From NCBI GenBank assembly GCA_026874595.1, contig CM049322.1, positions 7,427,900 to 7,491,899 on the forward strand: a DNA stretch of 64,000 bases, in the 5' to 3' direction. Under the pieces are notes generated by a model. That model was not told the origin of the DNA, searched no databases, and saw nothing but the letters and a program-made list of their open reading frames with translations. This document shows positions 12,701 to 24,933 of this stretch, in pieces. The DNA comes from Sipunculus nudus. Its lineage: Eukaryota > Annelida > Sipuncula > Golfingiida > Sipunculidae. The position numbers and the translations under genes are program-made. Within the stretch, counting starts at the first letter, position 1, and every line of letters begins with the position of its first letter.

Positions 12701-15700
12701 TAAATCACCCACTCCCGCTGATATCTTAATAAATCACCCACTCCCGCTGATATCTTAATAAATCACCCACTCCTGCTGATATCTTAATAAATCACCCACT
12801 CCCGCTGATATCTTAATAAATCACCTACTCCCGCTTATATCTTAATAAATCACCTACTCCTGCTGATATCTTAATAAATCACCTACTCCCGCTGATATCT
12901 TAATAAATCACCTACTCCTGCTGATATCTTAATAAATCACCCACTCACGCGGATATCTTAATAAATCACCTACTCCTGCTGTTACCTTAATAAATCACCT
13001 ACTCCTGCTGATATCTTAATAAATCACCTACTCCTGCTGATATCTTAATAAATCACCCACTCCCGCTTATATATTAATAAATCACCTACTCACGCTGATA
13101 TCTTAATAAATCACCTACTCCTGCTTATATCTTAATAAATCACCTACTCCTGCTTATATCTTAATAAATCACCTACTCCCGCTTATATCTTAATAAATCA
13201 CCTACTCCCGCTTATATCTTAATAAATCACCTACTCCCGCTGATATCTTAATAAATCACCTACTCCTGCTTATATCTTAATAAATCACCTACTCCTGCTT
13301 ATATCTTAATAAATCACCTACTCCTGCTTATATCTTAATAAATCACCTACTCCCGCTGATATCTTAATAAATCACCTACTCCCGCTGATATCTTAATAAA
13401 TCACCTACTCCCGCTGTTATCTTAATAAATCACCCACTCCCGCTTATATCTTAATAAATCAGATACTCCCGCTTATATCTTAATAAATCACCTACTCCTG
13501 CTTATATCTTAATAAATCACCTACTCCCGCTGATATCTTAATAAATCACCTACTCCTGCTTATATCTTAATAAATCACCTACTCCCGCTGATATCTTAAT
13601 AAATCACCTACTCCCGCTGATATCTTAATAAATCACCTACTCCTGCTGATATCTTAATAAATCACCCACTCCCGCTTATATCTTAATAAATCACCTACTC
13701 CCGCTGATATCTTAATAAATCACCCACTCCCGCTGATATCTTAATAAATCACCCACTCCCGCTGATATCTTAATAAATCACCCACTCCCGCTGATATCTT
13801 AATAAATCACCCACTCCTGCTGATATCTTAATAAATCACCCACTCCCGCTGATATCTTAATAAATCACCTACTCCCGCTTATATCTTAATAAATCACCTA
13901 CTCCTGCTGATATCTTAATAAGTCACCCACTCCTGCTGATATCTTAATAAATCACCTACTCCCGCTTTTATCTTAATAAATCACCTACTCCTGCTGATAT
14001 CTTAATAAATCACCCACTCCCGCTTATATCTTAATAAATCACCTACTCCCGCTGATATCTTAATAAATCACCCACTCCCGCTGATATCTTAATAAATCAC
14101 CCACTCCCGCTGATATCTTAATAAATCACCTACTCCCGCTTATATCTTAATAAATCACCTACTCCTGCTTATATCTTAATAAATCACCTACTCCCGCTGA
14201 TATCTTAATAAATCACCTACTCCTGCTTATATCTTAATAAATCACCTACTCCCGCTGATATCTTAATAAATCTTCTACTCCCGCTGATATCTTAATAAAT
14301 CACCTACTCCCGCTGATATCTTAATAAATCACCTACTCCCGCTTATATCTTAATAAATCACCTACTCCTGCTTATATCTTAATAAATCACCTACTCCCGC
14401 TGATATCTTAATAAATCACCTACTCCTGCTTATATCTTAATAAATCACCTACTCCCGCTGATATCTTAATAAATCACCTACTCCCGCTGATATCTTAATA
14501 AATCACCTACTCCCGCTGATATCTTAATAAATCACCTACTCCCGCTGATATCTTAATAAATCACCCACTCCCGCTTATATCTTAATAAATCACCTACTCC
14601 CGCTTATATCTTAATAAATCACCTACTCCTGCTTATATCTTAATAAATCACCTACTCCCGCTGATATCTTAATAAATCACCTACTCCTGCTTATATCTTA
14701 ATAAATCACCTACTCCCGCTGATATCTTAATAAATCACCTACTCCCGCTGATATCTTAATAAATCACCTACTCCTGCTGATATCTTAATAAATCACCCAC
14801 TCCCGCTTATATCTTAATAAATCACCTACTCCCGCTGATATCTTAATAAATCACCCACTCCCGCTGATATCTTAATAAATCACCCACTCCCGCTGATATC
14901 TTAATAAATCACCCACTCCCGCTGATATCTTAATAAATCACCCACTCCTGCTGATATCTTAATAAATCACCCACTCCCGCTGATATCTTAATAAATCACC
15001 TACTCCTGCTGATATCTTAATAAATCACCCACTCCCGCTTATATCTTAATAAATCACCTACTCCTGCTGATATCTTAATAAATCACCCACTCCCGCTTAT
15101 ATCTTAATAAATCACCTACTCCTGCTGATATCTTAATAAATCACCTACTCCCGCTTATATCTTAATAAATCACCTACTTCTGCTGATATCTTAATAAATC
15201 ACCTACTCCCGCTTATATCTTAATAAATCACCTACTCCCGCTGATATCTTAATAAATCACCCACTCCCGCTTATATCTTAATAAATCACCTACTCCCGCT
15301 GATATCTTAATAAATCACCTACTCCCGCTTATATCTTAATAAATCACCTACTCCCGCTTATATCTTAATAAATCACCTACTCCTGCTTATATCTTAATAA
15401 ATCACCTACTCCCGCTGATATCTTAATAAATCACCTACTCCCGCTGATATCTTAATAAATCACCTACTCCCGCTTATATCTTAATAAATCACCTACTCCC
15501 GCTGATATCTTAATAAATCACCTACTCCCGCTTATATCTTAATAAATCACCTACTCCTGCTTATATCTTAATAAATCACCTACTCCCGCTGATATCTTAA
15601 TAAATCACCTACTCCCGCTGATATCTTAATAAATCACCTACTCCCGCTGATATCTTAATAAATCACCTACTCCCGCTGATATCTTAATAAATCACCTACT

Positions 15701-17414
15701 CCTGCTGATATCTTAATAAATCACCCACTCCCGCTGATATCTTAATAAATCACCTACTCCCGCTGATATCTTAATAAATCACCTACTCCTGCTTATATCT
15801 TAATAAATCACCTACTCCCGCTGATATCTTAATAAATCACCTACTCCCGCTGATATCTTAATAAATCACCTACTCCCACTGATATCTTAATAAATCACCT
15901 ACTCCCGCTGATATCTTAATAAATCACCCACTCCGCTGATATCTTAATAAATCACCTACTCCCGCTGATATCTTAATAAATAACCCACTCCCGCTGATAT
16001 CTTAATTAATCACCTACTCCCGCTGTTATATTAATAAATAACCCACTCCCGCTGATATCTTAATAAATCACCTACTCCCGCTGATATCTTAATAAATCAC
16101 CCACTCCGCTGATATCTTAATTAATCACCTACTCCCGCTGTTATGTTAATAAATCACCCACTCAGCTGATATCTTAATTAATCACCTACTCCCGCTGATA
16201 TCTTAATAAATCACCTACTCCCGCTGATATCTTAATAAATCACCTACTCCCGCTGATATCTTAATAAATCACCTACTCCCGCTGATATCTTAATAAATCA
16301 CCTACTCCCGCTGATATCTTAATAAATCACCTACTCCCGCTGATATCTTAATAAATCACCCACTCCCGCTGATATCTTAATAAATCACCCACTCCCGCTG
16401 ATATCTTAATAAATCACCCACTCCCGCTGATATCTTAATAAATCACCCACTCCGCTGATATCTTAATAAATCACCCACTCCCGCTGATATCTTAATAAAT
16501 CACCTACTCCCGCTGATATCTTAATAAATCACCCACTCCGCTGATATCTTAATTAATCACCTACTCCCGCTGTTATGTTAATAAATCACCCACTCCGCTG
16601 ATATCTTAATTAATCACCTACTCCCGCTGATATCTTAATAAATCACCTACTCCCGCTGATATCTTAATAAATCACCTACTCCCGCTGATATCTTAATAAA
16701 TCACCTACTCCCGCTGATATCTTAATAAATCACCTACTCCCGCTGATATCTTAATAAATCACCCACTCCCGCTGATATCTTAATAAATCACCCACTCCCG
16801 CTGATATCTTAATAAATCACCCACTCCCGCTGATATCTTAATAAATCACCCACTCCGCTGATATCTTAATAAATCACCCACTCCCGCTGATATCTTAATA
16901 AATCACCTACTCCCGCTGATATCTTAATAAATCACCCACTCCGCTGATATCTTAATTAATCACCTACTCCCGCTGTTATGTTAATAAATCACCCACTCCC
17001 GCTGATATCTTTATAAATCACCTACTCCCGCTGATATCTTAATAAATCACCCACTCCGCTGATATCTTAATTAATCACCTACTCCCGCTGTTATCTTAAT
17101 AAATCACCTACTCCCGCTGATATCTTAATAAATCACCCACTCCCGCTGATATGTTAATAAATCACCTACTCCCGCTGTTATCTTAAAACACCCACTCCTG
17201 CTGTAATCTTAATTAATCACCTACTCCCGCTGTTATGTTAATAAATCACCCACTCCCGCTGATATCTTAATAAATCACCCACTCCCGCTGATATGTTAAT
17301 AAATCACCCACTCCGCTGATATCTTAATTAATCACCTACTCCCGCTGTTATGTTAATAAATCACCCACTCCGCTGATATCTTAATAAATCACCTACTCCC
17401 GCTGATATCTTAAT
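6744..17414. repeat. 29-bp satellite array, about 368 units
   Basis: The array is 10,671 bp of a 29-bp unit with no interruption. The unit reads CACCYACTCC, then YGCTKATATC, then TTAATAAAT. Three zones differ. From 6744 to about 9430 and from about 15600 to the end, most units carry CCCGCTGATATC and show 28-bp or other indel units. In the centre (about 9440-12600 and parts to 15600) the CCTGCTTATATC variant is frequent and indels are rare. This is the usual picture of a homogenised core with diverged edges. Nearly every unit contains AATAAA on the plus strand. 29 is not a multiple of three, and the units carry stops, so the array is not coding. Confidence 0.97.
11900..13915. repeat. Higher-order duplication of 36 satellite units (1,044 bp)
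   Basis: Diagnostic variants recur at exactly 1,044 bp, which is 36 x 29. GTTACC is at 11937 and 12981, CAGATACTCCC at 12416 and 13460, and CCACTCCTGC within a CCCACTCCCG run at 12767 and 13811. Part of the block recurs again 1,131 bp (39 units) later, at 14942. This shows multi-unit unequal exchange or segmental copying within the array. Confidence 0.85.
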
Positions 17415-17731
17415 ATCAAATCCACAGGTGCAAGACTTCAATGGCAAAAAGGAGGAGTCCCTAAGACATCTCTGCGTGAACACATAATACACAACTGTAT
17501 ATGAAATTTTAGTCAACGGTGCTTACAGGAGGAAATTTTTTTTTTCATGATTTTGAAATACTTAAAAATAGACAGAGAGATGGACAAACAAAGCCAATCA
17601 CTTCGTTTCATAATCTCCTAAGGCAGGAAAATAATTAATAAATGTTTGTATAAGAACCCTTTTCTTTTCATTACATTATTTGTTGGTTTAAAAATTTTAT
17701 ACATTTGCAATATCTTAAATGTATCTGAATA
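17415..17731. other. Intergenic, nothing recognised
   Basis: AT-rich spacer between the satellite and the L1-type insertion. The retroelement pol interrupted at 6743 was not found to resume here in any frame. The first copy of the L1 target-site duplication is at 17719-17731. Confidence 0.5.
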
Positions 17732-18600
17732 GTTTGACACTCACAAAAATATTGAAAATATGGAAAACTTAAATTATTTTGTTAAATTCTCCAGTAAACA
17801 ACTTTCAGAAATAAATGCTAAATTTATTTACTCAACCTGCTGAGGGAAATACCAATAGAAAAGAGCGATGGAGTCAAGATACATAGCAAAATGTATAACA
17901 TTACAGATGAACAGTGGAAAAATATATATGAATTGCCAAGGAAACTCACAAGAGATAAAAAACTTCAAGAATTACAATATAGAATTATTCATAGGGTATT
18001 GACCTTAAATGACTGGCTGTATAAATGTAAAATAGTAGAAACTGACCAATGTTCTTTTTGTGAAGGGGAAGAGAAAAATTTGGAACATTTCTTATTCAAG
18101 TGTAGAATTAGCAAAACATTTTGGCATGAAGTTGAAACATGTAAAATATTTTCTTTTAATATAAGATGGGCAGAATATATGAACAATGTTATATTGGGAA
18201 TAACAGAAGAAAACAATTTAAGAAAACTGGAAAACATTGTAGTATTAATAGGGAAAAAATACCTGTATGATTGTAGATATAGTAATGTTAATCCAACTAT
18301 TCACAGCTTTATTCACAGATTGAAAAAGTACTATGATATTGAGAGAAAAATTGCAGAAAAACATGGATGTTTGATAGAATTTCAAGAAACCTGGAAATAT
18401 TGTAACTTTGATTTGATTTAAAACTAATAAACTTTAATGAAGTATATTAATATGCTCATCATAAGTTCATACATATGAACATGAACGTGCCTTAACTTGT
18501 GTATGTGTAACACTGTGTTATGTTTTTTATTTGTTCTCTGTATATGTATTTTGTCATAGTTTTGTATATGTTTATTTGTATAATTAAAATAAAAAAAAAA
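17732..18600 (+). mobile_element. 5'-truncated L1/Tx1-type LINE insertion with target-site duplication
   Basis: ATGTATCTGAATA occurs at 17719-17731 and again at 18601-18613, immediately after an A-run. The 869 bp between them carry the last part of an ORF2 and a 3' UTR. A 13-bp target-site duplication plus poly-A tail is the signature of target-primed reverse transcription with 5' truncation. The duplication is perfect and the ORF remnant is open, so the insertion is comparatively young. Confidence 0.85.
17891..18421 (+). pseudogene. L1/Tx1-type ORF2 C-terminal fragment (zinc-binding region)
   Basis: The 176-residue open stretch matches the C-terminus of L1/Tx1-type ORF2: RIIHRVLTLNDWLYK, then a CCHC-like CSFCEGEEKNLEHFLFKC (residues about 54-71), then IERKIAEKHG near the end. 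The same order of motifs occurs in the older copy at 35531-36106. RT and endonuclease are absent, so it is a 5'-truncated copy and not a gene. The ATG is fortuitous. Confidence 0.8.
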
Positions 18601-18613
18601 ATGTATCTGAATA

Positions 18614-19260
18614 TTCTAAATTGCATCACCATTTATCCCTAATTTCTGTCATATAACAACACATTAATCATACACATGTCCTTATTTTTTTCCACACATC
18701 TTAAAAATTAACTTGATTCAAAATTTACAATTGAAGTTTGGATATAATGTGAACATCTAACTGTATGCCGAATTTTGCATTCGTAGATGCAACAGTTTTA
18801 AAACGTGCACGTTTAATGTACGGACTGATGAACTGACGGACGGACAGCCAGCGAGACAAAGGACCATCAGTATAGCTCAGTTGACTTATAGTCAGCTTAG
18901 GTAAAAATGCTAACATTTCCGAAATGACAGTATGGTTGACTAAACATGCCAATATTAAGAAGCTGGTTTCCTATGTTAATATATCTTTGCTAAAAATATA
19001 GTAATTGTTGTGCTTAATCAAAGAAGATTAAATTTATCACCAAACGATATTATTACTAATATTTGGAAAATGTGAGGATATTACGACATTAAGCTATTTA
19101 CAGTTATACAAATCAGGTGATACAAGTCATTATTAAGCATTTGCATACCCATTCCTAAAACTGTTTGAGTAATTATAATAATAATAATAATAATAATAAT
19201 TCTACTACTAATAATTATAATAATAATTATATTAATAATCATACCATAGTAGCAATAGTA
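18614..19260. other. Intergenic with an AAT/ATA microsatellite
   Basis: No gene recognised. An (ATA)n tract lies at about 19170-19200, followed by related AT-rich simple sequence up to the transposon edge. Confidence 0.5.
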
Positions 19261-20488
19261 CAGTGGAACTTCTCTTTACGGGCACCCCCGTACTAAGAGC
19301 ACCACCCATTTACGGCCACTCACGGGCAGTCCCTTGAAAATTTACTCTTTATTATCATATATTTATTTTCTCAATTGCGGGCACCTCTCTACTATGAATT
19401 ACGAACAGTTATCGAGGAACGGAGCTGTCAAATCACCTCTTTATTACGGGCAGAGCGACAGGCGAGAATAGGGCAAACACGAAAACGACGAGGTTCTTTG
19501 ATCTTTAGCGGCTAGCCGATCGACTGTTTGCAGCTCTTGCAGTGTGCGTGGCCATCAAACGTTCGTAGGGGCTTCTGCGATATAGCGCGGGGTGTGCTGG
19601 GGTGAGCCACTGGGGTTGAAAAGTACGGGCGTATTGGCCCTCTCTTTGGCTACATTTGTTTTCTTAGACCTTTCTTTGTTTCTTTGTAGTGCCTAAGACA
19701 GGGCCGAAGGTCCGATCGATGGCTTAACTGAAGTACATTAGTTCAACATAAATTGACGTCACACGTGTCGCTTAAAGTAAATTTTATGAGCGAGTCTGCG
19801 AATTCAGTTGTTGGTTCATAAAATATACCCTTAATACACTAGTATATAAATAATGCCAAATTCAAAGTCAGTAGAACCGCTTTTTAATTGTTCTCGATTC
19901 ACAGTCAGATTACTAAAACTTTATTGATTTATTCAGTTGAGTTATAATTGTTATCATTCTTATTATTGTTGGATTATTACCTGATATGTGCACTGGTATT
20001 GGAAAAAACACAGACTGGACAGATTTTCAACAACAAGGACGACATTCTTCACAAGTTAGCTGAGAGTGCAATCGGTAATAGTAAACGCCCCGCCCACGTG
20101 TGCGCACGACAAATGAGAACATCAACTTGCTTGTGTAGAAATGGTTCAAGAAGGCTCGCGGCATAAAAAATCAATCAATTAATATAAACGTTTTAGTATT
20201 TGTATTTCCTATTTTGAAATTAAATAAACCCATTTCAGTCTATTCCATAAAGTATTGTTTTCTATTATTAACATAACTTACTTGAACTTTACGAGAAGAA
20301 TGGAGTATAAATATCATTTTTAGAAAATTTATAAACTGGTGTTACTTTCTTATGTTGATGCCATTGAGTTAAGCCCTAAGACTAAAAGTAAGTAGGTCCC
20401 GAAATTCATAACCCTCTACTAAGGACATCTCTCTATTACGGGCAAAATGTCCGGTTCCTTCTTTGCCCGTAATTCAGAGGTTCCACTG
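19261..20488. mobile_element. Non-autonomous pogo/Tigger-like DNA transposon
   Basis: The left end CAGTGGAACTTCTCTTTACG pairs with the right end, whose reverse complement is CAGTGGAACCTCTGAATTAC; both continue into GGGCA. TA flanks each side (19259-19260 and 20489-20490). CAGTRGAACCTC-like ends with TA duplication are typical of pogo/Tigger elements. The 1,228-bp body has no transposase ORF and a GC-richer middle (about 19480-19720). A related one-sided end (CAGTCGAACCTC) is at about 41285. Confidence 0.75.
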
Positions 20489-20571
20489 TAGTTTGTTCGC
20501 TAGAAGAAGTAGTAGTATATACATGTGTATATGTTTTATTAATATTTTTATTTGTTTATTTATTTATATAG

Positions 20572-21978
20572 ATGAAGACAAAATACAAGTACCTACTACT
20601 GGCGTCGTTCATCACATCATTGACAGGTATTTTCTTGTCTTGGGGTTATGTTGAGATTCATAATGGACCGCTGACAAAGCGTTGGACACTAGAGGGAGCT
20701 GCCGACCATGTGTCTGCACAGATGAACACAGGGTTATCCGGAAAAGTCGTCACCTTAGTATTAGTGGATTTATCTGTTTTCGATTTGTTCTACAACTATT
20801 ATCGCTCTGCCAAGCAGGTGGGAGTGACTAACATCTTGCCGATCGCATTGAACAAAAAGACATATTTGCGTTTGACGTCACTGGGGATAACAAGTTACTA
20901 CGACAAATCAACGGAAAATATTCAAGCAGAAGAAAGTGGTTTTCTGTCTCCCTCTTTCAAGAAAAAAGGAGCTCAGAAATTTATAGGTCTTGCTAAATTA
21001 TTGCGTCTGAACTTTTCGGTGCTTCTTAGCGACGTTGATATAGTGTTTTACAAAAACCCCTACGAACTATTCAATTGTAAGGATTGCGACTTTGAGGTGA
21101 GCAGTGAGTGGGAACCGGAGGATATTGGAGTAAACGTTGGTTTTTGTTTCTTTCGTCCGCACAAGAAAACTCTTACTTTTATAGACACGTTACTTCGAAT
21201 TTTGGAGACTGATAAATCATGGGACCAGGCAGTGTTCGGACAATTAATGAGACAGGGCACAGCTTCTGTCAAATACAAATATCTCCCGTACCGTAAAATT
21301 CCTAATGGTAGTATTCAGCATAATTATAAAGTAGCACACGACACGTTGCCGCTTAATAACAACTCTATATCACTGACGCCGCGGTTTGAACACACTGCTT
21401 ATACCTTCCACGCTACAGGATCAGGACGAGCTTTAGGTAAAATGCACCGCCTGCGTGATCTGGGGAAAATGGTGCTGAGTAATAAATTGTATTACACAGA
21501 CACATCCGCAAAATATCTTATATATGAAAACCCGTTCAAAGATTTGGCGGGGCAAGACTGGAAAGCACTTGAAAATGCCTTGGAACTTTCTTCGAAACTG
21601 AATCGAATTTTGATTTTGCCTTTGTTCTATTGTTCCCCCAAACCAAGGGTTCCTCGTCCAGGTTGTACGATATCTGATATCTTAAGAGACAAACTGGATA
21701 GGTTTGATGACAAACTCCGCATGGAGAACACCCGCGAACCTTGGTTTCTGAAGAACCCGTCAGTACCTACGAGTGTGAAGGAGTCCATCAGTCCTACCTT
21801 ATTCATCTACGAGAACTCTACGAGGAATCTGCTATCAAGGGTCTCACAAACTGAGGTGGAACAATTTGAAATGAATGGGGACGCCAAAGATAAGACAAAA
21901 TTAAATCTATTGCATTATTTAGATAAATATTCTAGCTTCTCTGTTTTACGTTTCCATTCTTTGTATTTTAAACTTTAA
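20572..21978 (+). CDS. Type II membrane glycosyltransferase, nucleotide-diphospho-sugar transferase family
   Basis: The 468-residue single-exon ORF starts MKTKYKYLLLASFITSLTG, a short cytoplasmic tail and one membrane anchor (about residues 7-27), as in Golgi type II transferases. The catalytic region resembles the nucleotide-diphospho-sugar transferase family (PF03407, GT77-like): LLRLNFSVLLSDVDIVFY with the DxD metal/nucleotide-sugar motif at residues 154-156, GVNVGFCFFRP near 186-196, and SWDQAVFGQ near 216-224. A HATGSG motif lies near 280. It would move a sugar from a nucleotide donor to a secreted or membrane glycan; donor and acceptor are not predictable. The ATG follows an AG, so a 5' UTR intron is possible. 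A pogo-like element ends about 80 bp upstream. The last 130 residues are less typical. Confidence 0.8.
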   Translation: MKTKYKYLLLASFITSLTGIFLSWGYVEIHNGPLTKRWTLEGAADHVSAQMNTGLSGKVVTLVLVDLSVFDLFYNYYRSAKQVGVTNILPIALNKKTYLRLTSLGITSYYDKSTENIQAEESGFLSPSFKKKGAQKFIGLAKLLRLNFSVLLSDVDIVFYKNPYELFNCKDCDFEVSSEWEPEDIGVNVGFCFFRPHKKTLTFIDTLLRILETDKSWDQAVFGQLMRQGTASVKYKYLPYRKIPNGSIQHNYKVAHDTLPLNNNSISLTPRFEHTAYTFHATGSGRALGKMHRLRDLGKMVLSNKLYYTDTSAKYLIYENPFKDLAGQDWKALENALELSSKLNRILILPLFYCSPKPRVPRPGCTISDILRDKLDRFDDKLRMENTREPWFLKNPSVPTSVKESISPTLFIYENSTRNLLSRVSQTEVEQFEMNGDAKDKTKLNLLHYLDKYSSFSVLRFHSLYFKL

Positions 21979-22492
21979 AACAATGGCACTCCCTTAATCC
22001 GCCACGCTCGAAGGCCATTAGATAAGAACAATGTCCGGATGCTTAAACCATGTGTATAACTCGACTATTGGACGGGCTCTCTGTTTACAAACACTGGACA
22101 GGCTGTCTGTTTACAAATACTGGTGTTTTGTCTTTGAGTAACAGATAAGGTTCAATTTGTCATATTCAAATTTTGGTGGATATTATAATATGTGACGCAG
22201 AGCATAACAGTCTCCTAGTTTTGTTTCTGGAATATGATCCGCGATCTCTCATCATCACATGTATAGTTCAACACTATCGAATACATCAGGACACACTGTA
22301 TCTAGTAATATGTTAAAACATCGTAAAACACAACGCATCCTTTCATCTTACGTTTTGTTGTTAGACACAAGTAACCTTGTTGTATATGTATATTTGTTTG
22401 TGTACAGTATGTTATTCCTTACATTTGTGCTTCTGTCTGAAGGTTTAAAGAGGGTGAAGTGTAAATTACTACATATAAATACATATATATAT

Positions 22493-22545
<53 letters not shown>

Positions 22546-22834
22546 CTGTCTGGCTATTTTATTATAAATAATATGAAATCAATAAACTGTTCTATAAGTT
22601 TTGTCCCCGTCTGAGTTTGTCTTATGCCTAATTCAATTTATTGATTATTTCATATAAAATCGATTTCCATGACAGGCTTTTACTTTACCTAAAAATGAAT
22701 GTTTTTATGTTATGTATACTATATCTTCTTAACTTCACAATCCCTCGCATGTCGCCTCTTCGCCTATATTGCATTGCATCTCCCACATGGTTATCGCACA
22801 TTACACGTCGCGACAGATGCATAGGTGACATTGA
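21979..22834. other. 3' flank and intergenic, AT microsatellite
   Basis: AT-rich sequence following the glycosyltransferase stop, with an (AT)n tract at about 22497-22541 and AATAAA near 22580. No gene recognised. Confidence 0.5.
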
Positions 22835-23113
22835 CCGATTTCACTCGCTTTTATCCTGATAGATGTCGCTGTCATAGACCCAGCAGGAAATAAAATCAAA
22901 CCGCTTAAAATTACCTTCCTTGGGACCCACTTGACATCGTTCCCAACAGCTCGAGACCACTTAGCGGACATTTCAGTTACATGGCCAACGGAGCTGCATG
23001 ACAACCGTTCAGTGCCACAAGCGACAATTATAATACAGATTGTAACTCCGGTACTGAGAGAGCCAGAGTTATCGTGTGTTCATGTGTTTGTGTGCAAGGT
23101 TCCAACATGTTAA
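22835..23113 (+). other. Candidate coding exon, unrecognised
   Basis: A frame stays open from the TGA at 22832-22834 to the TAA at 23111-23113. It reads DVAVIDPAGNKIKPLKITF, then FPTARDHLADISVTWP, then VPQATIIIQIVTP. Its base composition is clearly less AT-rich than its flanks, which suggests coding. An acceptor AG at 22861-22862 is possible. It lies 0.3 kb upstream of the NACHT exons and could be an upstream exon of that gene. No family recognised. Confidence 0.3.
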
Positions 23114-23349
23114 TTTTATTTTTTGCGCAGCCCCCTCCCCCCCCTCCTGTAAAGCATTTATACTTTAACATTACAAACAGAAATTATCTTCTATTAAGAT
23201 GATTGTTGAAACGACTTTAAAATCCTGAAAATAACAGTCGTGTTTAGGTCGTTTTTATACTGTACACATTAATCCACATAAAAGCCTGTTACACCTTGCC
23301 ATGTTGATGACATTGATGCCGCCATTGCATATTTATACATGGCCTGAAG

Positions 23350-23351
<2 letters not shown>

Positions 23352-23382
<31 letters not shown>
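23352..23382. repeat. (TA)n microsatellite
   Basis: Pure TA dinucleotide tract immediately before the first NACHT exon. Confidence 0.95.
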
Positions 23383-23385
<3 letters not shown>

Positions 23386-23388
23386 GAG

Positions 23389-23829
23389 ATTCCCAGCCGT
23401 ATCGCCGTATGTCCGAACGGCTCGTATGGTCGGGACCAGAGTATAGGATCATTATTCATACCTCCTGCGTGCTCCATGCTGAACGTCGACGAAAAAGCCG
23501 AATGTGAGATCACCGATTTACACGACATATTCCGCAATGTAAGTTCATACTTCATCATAATCAAGATAGTTTTTCTCCTGTAGTTTATTTCCGGTTTTCA
23601 TTGTTATTAATTATATATGCAATTTTCTATTCAATCATTATTGATGTTCTTCATTAATGACTCGGTGATGCTTGGTTTCATGTTTTTCTCTATTTCCTAT
23701 TATCTCTGTGTGAATACAAACATGTGTGCGTATGCGTGCATGTGAGTGATAAATGGCACAGACATATAAACAAAGATACAGGTCATTGTTTATATTCTTG
23801 TGTCAACATCGTAAGTTTACAGAATAATA

Positions 23830-23868
<39 letters not shown>

Positions 23869-24933
23869 TAATATTATATAATAATTTTATTGTTTATATT
23901 ATTATTATAGTAATTTATTTTAGACGTCAATCTGACATCGACTTTCATCACTGGTCTACCAGGCTCAGGGAAAACCACTTTGGTACACTGGTGTCTCTCC
24001 TCGTGGGCAGACCCACAAGTCACATGTAGCGAAATCTGGTGGTGAGTGCAGCAGCAAGCCGGACTTCATGTACCACCTAATCTTTTTTTTTCTTAAGACG
24101 CATACAACCTGATCTAACATTTTACAGGCAATAAGAAAACAGATCTGGTGTGATTCAAACTATCACCGGATATCGATAAATGCAACTCAGAGAACCCATC
24201 AAGAGTTTTGTTCATTTTCGATGGTCTTGATGACTTCAGGCAGGAGATTTCGTCAGAATTTACAGCAATAATGTTAGGAGAAATGATTCCAAATGTCTCA
24301 AAGATTGTCTCCTCACGTCACACAAAAGCAGACAGTCCGTCTGATGAGCTTGTACGTCACTACGACAAACGAGTTCAGATAAACGGATTTGATGACTCCC
24401 GCGTCCTCCAGTATATGTACAAATGTCTCTCTGCAAAAACTCTACCATTACTGAGACCATCTGAAAAAGATAACAAACAGTTTACTGATGAATTGTTTGA
24501 AATGATAAAGGCAATAAATATGGTGACGTCACTATTTACCACCCTGCTGGGTCACAGACCTCAGCTCGTGTGGCTGGACATGCCCAACATTGATATATCT
24601 GGTGTAGAGGACCGGGTGGCTGAGGCCGTCTCAAACCTGTAACATCTGCCCGACTCACTGCGTCTGTTAGACATTTGTAACAATGGATTCACATATTTCT
24701 CACGGCTGTCAGAGTATTGTCATTTTCTAAAGTATGTTCGTTTTCTCGTGTGTGAGGGTACAGCTGTACCGGCCGAGGTGATGCAAGAACTGGTACAAGT
24801 GTGTGACCAAAACCTCCCTGATCTCAAACTGGTGTACGACCACAAATCATACCAGGCTGATATACAAGTTTTAGCGGCGTTTGGTGTTGAACTCATTAAT
24901 AAGATATTGGCCAGGGCATACAACGTAGACTGA
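23389..24933 (+). pseudogene. NACHT (NLR-like STAND NTPase) gene remnant
   Basis: Three blocks are visible. (1) 23389-23538 reads LFIPPACSMLNVDEKAECE, then ITDLHDIF, and ends at a good donor, GTAAGT. (2) 23924-24043, after a TTTTAG acceptor, holds the Walker A motif GLPGSGKTTLVHW and ends at GTGAGT. (3) From about 24150 comes the Walker B motif LFIFDGLDDF (about 24207-24236), a sensor-1-like IVSSRH, a helical region and leucine-rich segments to 24933. STAND NTPases of this type act as cytosolic immune sensors. Damage: exon 1 and exon 2 phases do not match, block 3 has a TGA just before its NACHT frame, and an in-frame TAA at 24640-24642 splits the leucine-rich part. The two parts are in the same frame. 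Confidence 0.7.
23830..23869. repeat. (TTA)n microsatellite
   Basis: TTA trinucleotide tract in the intron between the first two NACHT blocks. Confidence 0.95.

Noticed and set aside
6744-17414. CRISPR-like array
   Set aside because: Units are head to tail without unique spacers; the host is a eukaryote. It is a satellite.
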